Shown: in pieces, positions 4,596 through 10,603 of the stretch
How the letters are laid out: each line of letters opens with the position of its first letter
Numbering within the stretch: position 1 is the first letter of the stretch
NCBI GenBank assembly: GCA_005879655.1
Contig: VBJK01000462.1
Coordinates: forward strand, 1-11,721
Direction of reading: 5' to 3'
Source of the DNA: Chloroflexota bacterium
GTDB taxonomy: Bacteria; Chloroflexota; Ktedonobacteria; Ktedonobacterales; Ktedonobacteraceae
DNA: 11,721 nt
Position numbers and translations under genes: made by a program
Notes under the pieces: model-generated
The model's database searches: none
The model's input: the letters and a program-made list of their open reading frames with translations, nothing else
What the model was told of the DNA's origin: nothing

Positions 4596-6866
4596 GTGGA
4601 AAAACTCTTGCCACAAAATATCGAGGCTGAGTGTGGGGTACTCGGCAGTATTATCATCGATCCTGAGGCTATCGTACAGATTGCCGATTTCCTACACGCA
4701 GAGGATTTCTATCGGGATGCGCACCGCATCATTTACGAAGTCATCCTTCAACTCTATGAACAGCACGAGCCAGCTGACTTCATTACGATCTGCGATGCAT
4801 TGGAGCGCACTAATCGTCTGGAACAGGTTGGTGGAGCAAGCTATATTACGTCTCTCGTCAACCAAGTGCCTACCAGCGGGAACGTTGAATACTACGGGCA
4901 TATTGTTGAGCGTACAGCCCTCTCACGCCGTCTGATCCATGCTGCTGGACAAATTGCGGCTATCGCCTATGAGGAGCCTAATGCGGAAATCGCCTTAGAT
5001 AAAGCAGAACAATTAATTTTCAATCTGAGCCAGCGCCATGCTCGTGCTGACTTCTCAGCTCTGCGCGACATCCTTGGCGACTACATGGTGAAGCTCGAAC
5101 AGCTCAACGAACGACGTGGCACCATTATCGGTGTTCCGACGGGCTTCACTGATCTGGATCGTCTTACGGGTGGTTTACAAGGCTCGGATTTGATTATTCT
5201 GGCTGCCCGGCCCGCCGTCGGGAAAACTAGCTTTGCCCTGAGCCTTGCCCATAATTCTGCATCTAAATACCAACGATCCGTAGCAGTGTTCAGCCTGGAA
5301 ATGAGCAAGGAGCAATTAGTGCAACGTATCCTTTCGATGGATGCAGGCATTGATCAGCAACGTCTACGCACAGGCTGGATTGAGGATGACGAGTGGGAGC
5401 GCATTGTCTTTTCAATGGAGAAGCTCTCGGAGGCCAATATCTGGATTGATGATACCCCCGGCATCTCTACGCTAGAGATGCGCAGTAAGGCGCGCCGCCT
5501 ACATGCCGAGCACGGCATAGATCTGATCGTCGTGGACTACCTCCAGCTGATGCACTCTGAGATAGGTGGCAAGCGGAATGAGAACCGCGTGCAGGAGGTG
5601 TCTGAGATTAGCCGTAATCTCAAGGGGCTGGCTCGTGAGTTGAATGTGCCGATATTGGCGTTGGCGCAGTTGTCGCGTACGGTGGAGAGTCGTCAGTCGA
5701 AAGTGCCGCAATTGTCTGATTTACGTGAAAGTGGATGTTTAGCAGGAGATACGCCCGTCTATCTCCCTGACGAGGGAATCTCGCGGCCAATCGCAGAGTT
5801 AGTAGGCAAGACGGGTTTCCGTGTTCTCGCGCTAAATACAGAGACATGGCAACTTGAGCCATGCCCAGTCACCAATGCCTTTGCAACGGGCCGCAAACCC
5901 GTATTTAAGATGACAACGCGTCTGGGACGTACTATTCGTGCCACCGCTAACCACAAGTTTCTGACCATCAATGGTTGGAAGCGACTGGATGAGCTGGCAA
6001 AGGATGAGCATATCGCTGTGCCACGCTGCCTACCGGGGCCAATGCAGGCAACGATGAGCGACGATGAATTGGCTCTACTAGGGCATTTGATTGGCGATGG
6101 GTGTACTTTGCCTAATCATGCAACGCAGTACACAACAGTAGACCAGGATCTTGCAGAATTGGTTTGTAATGTCGCTTCTAAAACCTTTGGGGATCGTATT
6201 GCACCACGTATTCAGCGAGACGAACCCAAAGGCAGAAATGGTGGATGGTATCAAGCGTTTTTCCCTCCAAGTTTCCAACTGACGCATAGAGTATACAACC
6301 CAGTTGCACAATGGTTGCGTGAGATGGATGCTTATGGATACCGATCCTATGAAAAGTCCGTCCCTCTAAAAGTTTTCGCTCAACCTAAACAGGGTATAGC
6401 AGTCTTTTTACGACACCTCTGGTCTACCGATGGCCATGCAAGCTGTGACCCAAATACAACTTATAGAAGTATGCCAAGGATATTCTACGCCACTAGTAGC
6501 CCCCAATTAGCAACAGCTGTGCAATCGCAACAATTGCTACTTCTAGCTCAAAGTGATGTGTATTGGGATAAGATTATTGCAGTAGAATCAGATAGAGAAG
6601 AAGAGGTATACGACTTAACAGTAGATTACACTCATAATTTTATTGCTAGCAATATTATTTGTCACAACAGTCTTGAGCAAGATGCCGATATAGTGATGTT
6701 TATCTATAGAGACGAAGTCTATAACCCTGAAACCGAACGAAAAAATATTGCAGATATCATCGTAGCCAAGCATCGTAACGGGCCGGTAGGAGAGGTCAGC
6801 CTCTTCTTCCAGGCCAGTCAAACTCGTTTTAGCGATCTGGAAGTCTCACCGCCTACGGAAGAGTAA
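4596..6866 (+). CDS. dnaB: replicative DNA helicase DnaB, interrupted by an intein
   Basis: DnaB is the hexameric 5'-3' helicase that unwinds DNA at the fork. The precursor is 756 residues; without the intein (residues 381-691) the spliced helicase would be 445, the normal family length. The start is GTG, with TTGGAG (4582-4587) eight bases before it. The N-terminal domain (1-105) opens with LLPQNIEAECGVLGSII, typical of DnaB. The RecA-like motor follows from about residue 177: Walker A ARPAVGKT (204-211, Lys210), FSLEMSKEQL (232-241), Walker B IVVDYLQL (311-318, Asp314), and NVPILALAQLSR (350-361). The chain runs DLRESG, then intein, then SLEQDADIVMFIYR, with KHRNGPVG near the end. It heads an operon with a DnaD-domain protein and a helicase loader, which supports a role in replication initiation. 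Production of active helicase requires splicing. Confidence 0.97.
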   Translation: MEKLLPQNIEAECGVLGSIIIDPEAIVQIADFLHAEDFYRDAHRIIYEVILQLYEQHEPADFITICDALERTNRLEQVGGASYITSLVNQVPTSGNVEYYGHIVERTALSRRLIHAAGQIAAIAYEEPNAEIALDKAEQLIFNLSQRHARADFSALRDILGDYMVKLEQLNERRGTIIGVPTGFTDLDRLTGGLQGSDLIILAARPAVGKTSFALSLAHNSASKYQRSVAVFSLEMSKEQLVQRILSMDAGIDQQRLRTGWIEDDEWERIVFSMEKLSEANIWIDDTPGISTLEMRSKARRLHAEHGIDLIVVDYLQLMHSEIGGKRNENRVQEVSEISRNLKGLARELNVPILALAQLSRTVESRQSKVPQLSDLRESGCLAGDTPVYLPDEGISRPIAELVGKTGFRVLALNTETWQLEPCPVTNAFATGRKPVFKMTTRLGRTIRATANHKFLTINGWKRLDELAKDEHIAVPRCLPGPMQATMSDDELALLGHLIGDGCTLPNHATQYTTVDQDLAELVCNVASKTFGDRIAPRIQRDEPKGRNGGWYQAFFPPSFQLTHRVYNPVAQWLREMDAYGYRSYEKSVPLKVFAQPKQGIAVFLRHLWSTDGHASCDPNTTYRSMPRIFYATSSPQLATAVQSQQLLLLAQSDVYWDKIIAVESDREEEVYDLTVDYTHNFIASNIICHNSLEQDADIVMFIYRDEVYNPETERKNIADIIVAKHRNGPVGEVSLFFQASQTRFSDLEVSPPTEE
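5736..6668 (+). mobile_element. DnaB intein with truncated LAGLIDADG homing endonuclease
   Basis: This 311-residue intein occupies DnaB residues 381-691. Block A is CLAGDTPVYLPDEG with the nucleophile Cys381. Block B is IRATANHKF with His453 of the TxxH motif. Block F is VYDLTVDYTHNF (671-682), and block G is NIICHN with His690 and Asn691, followed by the +1 nucleophile Ser692. All residues needed for splicing are present. The insertion point (RESG before SLEQDAD) is that of the Synechocystis DnaB intein. The endonuclease has motif one LLGHLIGDG (494-502, Asp501) and motif two FLRHLWSTDG (604-613, Asp612). Only about 40 residues separate motif two from the block F side, starting YATSSPQLATAVQSQQ and passing directly into DVYWDKI, so most of the second endonuclease half seems deleted. 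Splicing is probably intact; homing is probably lost. Confidence 0.93.
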
Positions 6867-6885
6867 AGGTAAGTGGAGGACGCCC

Positions 6886-7650
6886 TTGACAACTTTTACA
6901 GGCTTCCCTTCGGGGAAAAACCCGTATGTGCCCATACCAGAAGCATTCTTTACGCAGCTGTTGCCAGAGATCGAGGACAGCGCTGAACTGAAGGTGACAC
7001 TACACCTCTTCTGGTTACTGGCGCAAAAGCAAGGCAATCCGCGTTGTGTCAGTGAACGTGAACTGGTCTCAGATCGCACACTTTTGCACGGTCTGCGACG
7101 GCGTGGCGATCCGCGCCCACCAGAAGAGCGCCTGCGCCAGGGCTTAGAGCAAGCAGTAGCGCGTGGCACACTCTTGCACGTCGATCTGAAACTATTAAGC
7201 GAAGGCCAAGAACTGGCCGAGGTTGTGAGCTGGTATTTTTTCAATACAGCACGCAGCCGCAAGGTCGTTACCGAATTACAAGGAGGTGAAATGGTCCCTG
7301 TCCGTCTCCTCGACCTGCACCAGGAAGAGCAACAACAGGCAAGCAAAAAACTTATCGCCCCTGGCGAACATGCTACCGCCAGGGAATATAATGCAAGAGG
7401 TGCATACCCACCTCCACATATTCAGGTTCAAGTAGAACGTCCTAATATCTTTGTATTATATGAGCAGAATATCGGTTTACTTTCTCCATTAATCGCTGAC
7501 GAACTCAAAGATGCTGCTGACCATTATCCAGCAGAATGGGTTGAAGCAGCATTTCGTGAAGCTGTAGAAAATAATAAACGAAAATGGTCTTATATTCGCG
7601 CCATTCTACGGCGCTGGGAAACGGAAGGCAGGCAATCATGGAACGCCTGA
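6886..7650 (+). CDS. DnaD-domain replication protein
   Basis: This 254-residue protein starts at TTG, chosen because GGAGGA (6875-6880) lies five bases before it and no ATG fits. Residues 12-120 look like a winged-helix N-terminal part (YVPIPEAFFTQLLPEI onward). Residues 130-180 are a poorly conserved linker. Residues 187-247 are a clear DnaD/DnaB_2 C-terminal domain: FVLYEQNIG (189-197), then a helix to AADHYPAEWVEAAFREAV (210-227), then NNKRKWSYIRAIL (229-241) and RRWETEG. In Bacillus, DnaD and DnaB (the loader type) use this domain to bind DNA and remodel DnaA complexes while loading the helicase. The gene lies 19 bases after dnaB and overlaps the helicase loader gene by 13 bases, so all three are probably translated from one message. 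The role as an initiation factor is inference from domain and context. Confidence 0.85.
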   Translation: MTTFTGFPSGKNPYVPIPEAFFTQLLPEIEDSAELKVTLHLFWLLAQKQGNPRCVSERELVSDRTLLHGLRRRGDPRPPEERLRQGLEQAVARGTLLHVDLKLLSEGQELAEVVSWYFFNTARSRKVVTELQGGEMVPVRLLDLHQEEQQQASKKLIAPGEHATAREYNARGAYPPPHIQVQVERPNIFVLYEQNIGLLSPLIADELKDAADHYPAEWVEAAFREAVENNKRKWSYIRAILRRWETEGRQSWNA

Positions 7651-9185
7651 ACAATATTTTTGGCAGGACACCACCACGGCATCAACAACTTTCCGCACCG
7701 GGGGCGCGCCAGAGTGCGCAGGACATGCCCGGAGCACCATTGCAGCAGGGACAGCGGCATATGCAGACCCAGGTTCCGCCAACCCGCCGTCCCTCACGTG
7801 AACAGATGACTCAGCGCGGATCACAGATGCCTCAAGGCACAATGGCAACGAACCAATATCCAGCGGCGCGCACACGCTCGCTACCAGTGCAAAGCGATGC
7901 CCTACCGCATCAGCGCTACGATCACGAGTTTCATGAGAGCCATCCCTATAACTACGCTCCAACGACGCGCCCGCTATATCGTCAGTCCCCCCCACAGCAC
8001 GAAGCAGTGACGTATCAGCAGCGCCAGCACCCATTGCCACAGCGTACCCAATCGTTTCCTACTCAGACTGTGCCTTCTCCCACACAGTCATCTCACAGCT
8101 ACCGTTATACAGACGACTGTGCCCCATCCCTGCCAGCGGATGTCATGGATGAATGGGAAGAAGAGATAAGCAACGATGATCTTGGTAGTATGGAATACGG
8201 TGACTGGGAACAGCGTGACGACCGCGAAGTTCTCGTTTACCAGCAACCAGAGAGGGACTTCACTTCCCCTCACCACCGCCGCATGACGCAACCACTTAAT
8301 CCACAAGTTGTGGCCGAGATGAACCGCGAGCGTGCTCATCCACCAGAAGCTCTACAGGCAATGCGGCAAACCCGTGCAGTCACCCCTCGCGTGGCAACAC
8401 AAGAAGCTCTACAGGGAACCAGGCAAATCCGCGCAGTCACCCCTCGCATGACAACAAAGACCTCAGCGGTACCAGCGCCAGCCATCCTCAGAGGGTTTTG
8501 CCCCAAATGTAAAGGGGCGGGCTTCCTGCGTGCAGATGTCCCCTACGGCCATCCTAATTTCGGTAAGCCCATTCGCTGTGAATGCAAAGAAGCTGAGCAG
8601 CGTGAAAAAAGAAGACAGCAATTGCGCGAAATGTCGAATCTACACGCATTTCACGAACAAGCTTTCAATACATTCAATCCACGCATCCCAGGCGTACAGG
8701 AAGCCTACCAGGAAGCTGTGACATATGCAGAGAATCCAAAGGGATGGCTCTTGCTCGTAGGACCTAACGGCTGTGGCAAAACTCATCTAGCGGCGGCCAT
8801 CGCCAACCAGAGTCTTGACGGGGGAGCTGTTGTGCTCTTTGCGGTAGTGCCAGACCTGCTCGATCACCTGCGTGCCGCCTTTGCGCCTACCGCCAATGAA
8901 GTCTACGATCAGCTTTTTGCGAAGATGCGAGAGGCCGAGCTACTCGTGCTCGATGACTTGGGATCACAACACAGTTCCCCCTGGGCCAACGAGAAACTCT
9001 TTCAGCTGCTTAACTATCGCTACAATATGGGCATGCCTACTGTTGTCACCGCCAATCCCAAAGGGCTACAAGGGACTGATGAGCGTATTCGCTCACGCTT
9101 GAGCGATGCCAGCTTAGTTATCAAGGTTCATCTGGATCGTGCAAATGATCGCAGGCCACACCGTACTTCGCGCAGAAGTTATTAG
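7638..9185 (+). CDS. DnaI/DnaC-type AAA+ helicase loader with long disordered N-terminus
   Basis: This ATPase is likely to load the DnaB helicase encoded upstream. ATG at 7638 is preferred: GGAAGG (7623-7628) lies nine bases before it, and the longer frame opening at 7584 would sit inside the DnaD-domain gene. The product is 515 residues. Residues 1-285 are rich in Pro, Gln, Arg and His with an acidic patch (159-199) and are probably disordered. A zinc-binding region follows: FCPKCKGAGF (287-296) and RCEC (313-316), supplying Cys288, 291, 314 and 316. The AAA+ domain has Walker A GPNGCGKTH (375-383, Lys381), Walker B LLVLDDLGS (435-443, Asp439-Asp440), a sensor-like TAN (471-473) and RIRSRL with a candidate arginine finger (483-488). 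Bacillus DnaI is about 311 residues and E. coli DnaC 245, so the long N-terminus is unusual. It overlaps the previous gene by 13 bases. Confidence 0.9.
   Translation: MERLNNIFGRTPPRHQQLSAPGARQSAQDMPGAPLQQGQRHMQTQVPPTRRPSREQMTQRGSQMPQGTMATNQYPAARTRSLPVQSDALPHQRYDHEFHESHPYNYAPTTRPLYRQSPPQHEAVTYQQRQHPLPQRTQSFPTQTVPSPTQSSHSYRYTDDCAPSLPADVMDEWEEEISNDDLGSMEYGDWEQRDDREVLVYQQPERDFTSPHHRRMTQPLNPQVVAEMNRERAHPPEALQAMRQTRAVTPRVATQEALQGTRQIRAVTPRMTTKTSAVPAPAILRGFCPKCKGAGFLRADVPYGHPNFGKPIRCECKEAEQREKRRQQLREMSNLHAFHEQAFNTFNPRIPGVQEAYQEAVTYAENPKGWLLLVGPNGCGKTHLAAAIANQSLDGGAVVLFAVVPDLLDHLRAAFAPTANEVYDQLFAKMREAELLVLDDLGSQHSSPWANEKLFQLLNYRYNMGMPTVVTANPKGLQGTDERIRSRLSDASLVIKVHLDRANDRRPHRTSRRSY
8346..8459 (+). 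repeat. 57-bp tandem duplication inside the helicase loader gene
   Basis: Two adjacent copies of 57 bases (8346-8402 and 8403-8459) encode EALQAMRQTRAVTPRVATQ and EALQGTRQIRAVTPRMTTK, at residues 237-255 and 256-274. The nucleotides differ at few positions, so the duplication looks recent. It keeps the frame and lies at the end of the disordered part, just before the zinc site. Confidence 0.9.
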
Positions 9186-9192
9186 AGATGGA

Positions 9193-9226
9193 GAGGGGCA
9201 AACCGACGAACCACGCACAGCCCCTC
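9193..9226 (+). terminator. weak hairpin after the replication operon
   Basis: GAGGGGC (9193-9199) can pair with GCCCCTC (9220-9226) over a 20-base loop, eight bases after the stop codon of the helicase loader gene. No T-run follows, so it may stabilise the message end rather than terminate. No better terminator is seen before the hicAB start. Confidence 0.3.
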
Positions 9227-9245
9227 ACGTCTAACCAATGAGTGA

Positions 9246-9254
9246 TGTTATAAT
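9246..9254 (+). promoter_or_regulatory. extended -10 promoter of hicAB
   Basis: TGTTATAAT holds a perfect -10 hexamer (9249-9254) with an extended -10 TG. There is no evident -35. Transcription would start near 9261, about 12 bases before the hicA start at 9273. That leaves a very short leader, which includes the ribosome binding site GAAGAGG (9262-9268). Confidence 0.5.
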
Positions 9255-9272
9255 TAAGAGTGAAGAGGCATC

Positions 9273-9479
9273 ATGCCACAGAAAATTAGACAACTCAAGT
9301 CTACACTAGCGAAAGCCGGGTTTATTAGCCGATCAGCGAAAGGAAGCCACACATACTGGCAGCATGCACAAAATCCTGACCTCTACATTACCATCTCTGG
9401 TCATGACGGGGATGACGCCGAAAGATAGCAAGAGCGAGAGGTGAGAAAACTAATACGGGAGGCACAACGCAGAACATGA
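9273..9479 (+). pseudogene. hicA: hicA toxin gene interrupted by an in-frame TAG
   Basis: HicA toxins are small double-stranded-RNA-binding-fold ribonucleases that cut mRNA and are held by HicB. The frame from ATG 9273 gives MPQKIRQLKSTLAKAGFISR, then SAKGSHTYWQHAQ with the catalytic His26 of the GSH motif, then YITISGHDGDDAER. It then meets TAG at 9426-9428 after 51 residues. Reading on through that codon gives QEREVRKLIREAQRRT to a TGA at 9477-9479, which is the normal HicA C-terminal helix. The family usually has Tyr at the stop position (a Y-Q-E pattern), so one base change from TAC or TAT would explain it. The full frame of 68 codons ends in an ATGA overlap with hicB, as expected of an intact operon. 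A 51-residue product without the last helix is probably inactive, but stop-codon readthrough is not excluded. Confidence 0.82.
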
Positions 9480-9682
9480 ATCCACAACATTACTCAATGC
9501 TCATTCAATGGGACGACGAGGACAACATTTACATCGTCAGTATTCCAGAACTGAAGCTAAAAACACATGGGAAAACATACGATGAGGCTGTTAAAAACGC
9601 CTTAGAAGTGATTGAATTGTGGCTAGAAGTTGCCACTAGTGATGGAAGACCTATACCACCACCGCAAAAGTACGTTGCGTAA
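9476..9682 (+). CDS. hicB: HicB-family antitoxin, short form
   Basis: This 68-residue protein matches the HicB antitoxin fold: YSMLIQWDDEDNIYIVSIPEL (7-27), then KTHGKTYDEAVKNALEVIELWLE (29-51) and GRPIPPPQ (57-64). HicB neutralises HicA by covering its active site. Longer HicB proteins add a C-terminal helix-turn-helix or ribbon-helix-helix domain for autoregulation. This one ends right after the PPP motif, so it probably cannot bind the promoter by itself. Its ATG overlaps the end of the ancestral hicA frame by four bases, and GGGAGG (9457-9462) lies 13 bases upstream. The common LPGC box before THG is replaced by LKLK. With the toxin frame broken, the antitoxin may persist neutrally or may cross-inhibit another HicA in the genome. 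Confidence 0.85.
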   Translation: MNPQHYSMLIQWDDEDNIYIVSIPELKLKTHGKTYDEAVKNALEVIELWLEVATSDGRPIPPPQKYVA

Positions 9683-9716
9683 AACTTTGTAGCTGCTATT
9701 TAATCACCTTTGCCAG

Positions 9717-9745
9717 TTGCGTGATGAGGTAATAAGTGTTATCAT
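9717..9745 (+). promoter_or_regulatory. candidate sigma-70 promoter of the clpP-like gene
   Basis: TTGCGT (9717-9722) and TATCAT (9740-9745) are separated by 17 bases. The -10 matches at five of six positions. Transcription would start near 9752, giving a leader of about 105 bases. No CIRCE or other heat-shock element is recognised. Confidence 0.45.
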
Positions 9746-9756
9746 ACCGATTAATG

Positions 9757-9794
9757 ACCCGCAGTGACGGGTTCCTCCGCACATTCGTTTTTTT
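9757..9794 (+). other. hairpin and T-run in the clpP leader
   Basis: ACCCG (9757-9761) pairs with CGGGT (9768-9772) around a six-base loop. Seven T residues follow at 9788-9794, 15 bases further on. The gap is too long for a standard intrinsic terminator. It may be a leader structure or a degraded hicAB terminator. Confidence 0.25.
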
Positions 9795-9856
9795 ATCAAC
9801 GGAGTTGTCTTTCCTAGAAGAAGACATCAGTTGTGATAGATAAGTAAGGAGCAAAT

Positions 9857-10441
9857 ATGGGCAGCGTATTCAACCCACGCGATCCAAAGTGGATCAAAGA
9901 GTCCCGTGAAATTCTGGAGCCAAGAGGGCTTATCCCCGCAGTTATCGAATCTACGCCTCGTGGTGAGCGCTCCTGGGACCTTTACTCGCGGTTACTAAAG
10001 GATCGCATCATCTTCATCGGAACCCCTATCGATGATCAGGTTGCTAATAGTATTGTCGCTCAACTGCTGTTCCTCCAGAGCGAGGACGCAACAAAAGACA
10101 TCAGTATGTATATCAACTCTCCTGGCGGCAGCATCTACGCGGGTCTTGCTATCTATGACACGATGCAGTGGCTCCGCCCGGAAATCTCGACGGTGTGTAT
10201 GGGAATGGCCATGAGCATGGGCGCAGTCTTGTTGGCCGCAGGAGAGAAGAACAAACGCTATTGTCTGCCAAACTCGACCATGTTGATCCACCAGCCGCTG
10301 GGTGGTGCCGAAGGTCAGGCTTCCGACATCGAAATTACTGCACGCGAAATTTTGCGTTTGCGTGGCAATCTCTATGAGATCCTGGCCCATCATACCGGGC
10401 AGACCACCGAGCGCATTAAGCCAGGATATTCTGGCACGTAA
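9857..10441 (+). CDS. clpP: ClpP-family protease subunit, C-terminally truncated and lacking the catalytic Asp
   Basis: ClpP forms a barrel of two heptamers that degrades proteins fed by ClpX, ClpC or ClpA. The start is ATG with AAGGAG (9846-9851) five bases before it. Residues 25-187 are typical Clp[21 protein letters not shown] (29-48), [11 protein letters not shown] (86-96), [10 protein letters not shown] with nucleophile Ser120, [13 protein letters not shown] with His145, [13 protein letters not shown], and [10 protein letters not shown] (178-187). The expected ending, a D-T-x-R-D-x-F stretch with the catalytic Asp and about 20-25 more residues, is missing. The chain ends in KPGYSGT at 194. 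Spacing in Bacillus ClpP (His123 to Asp172) places the catalytic Asp at residue 194, here Thr. Skipping one C near 10421 gives KQDILARNE then a stop, so no frame restores the end. It may be a decayed paralogue or an inactive subunit mixing with another ClpP. Confidence 0.85.
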   Translation: MGSVFNPRDPKWIKESREILEPRGLIPAVIESTPRGERSWDLYSRLLKDRIIFIGTPIDDQVANSIVAQLLFLQSEDATKDISMYINSPGGSIYAGLAIYDTMQWLRPEISTVCMGMAMSMGAVLLAAGEKNKRYCLPNSTMLIHQPLGGAEGQASDIEITAREILRLRGNLYEILAHHTGQTTERIKPGYSGT

Positions 10442-10545
10442 CGAATAAACAAGCCGTTTTGTGTAATTGCTGACATGATAGCAGCTGTTAAGCTGTTTAT
10501 GATGCTTGTCACCTGCCATCATCGTACATAGACGAAGCCAATGGA

Positions 10546-10575
10546 TACGACGCACCCTCGCTAAGGTGCGTCGTA
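10546..10575 (+). terminator. 11-bp perfect hairpin between clpP and the HAD gene
   Basis: TACGACGCACC (10546-10556) pairs with GGTGCGTCGTA (10565-10575) around an eight-base loop. It lies about 105 bases after the clpP stop and 16 bases before the AAGGAGA ribosome binding site of the HAD gene. No T-run follows (CTCATATG). It may be an imperfect terminator, an RNA-stabilising element or a leader element. I see no promoter after it. Confidence 0.5.
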
Positions 10576-10603
10576 CTCATATGTATGCCCAAGGAGATTA
10601 GCT

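Noticed and set aside
7584..7637. An 18-residue longer N-terminus for the helicase loader
   Set aside because: It lies wholly inside the DnaD-domain gene in another frame, and a ribosome binding site supports ATG 7638.
9683..9856. A possible small gene or RNA between hicB and clpP
   Set aside because: No open frame with a ribosome binding site and no recognised RNA family; only a candidate promoter and a weak hairpin are visible.
10442..10545. Remnant of the missing clpP 3' end
   Set aside because: None of the three forward frames shows the expected ClpP C-terminal pattern, so there is no support for a remnant.
9995..10555. A 186-residue minus-strand open frame opposite clpP
   Set aside because: It is antisense to well-conserved ClpP motifs, has Cys/His-rich random-looking composition and no ribosome binding site.
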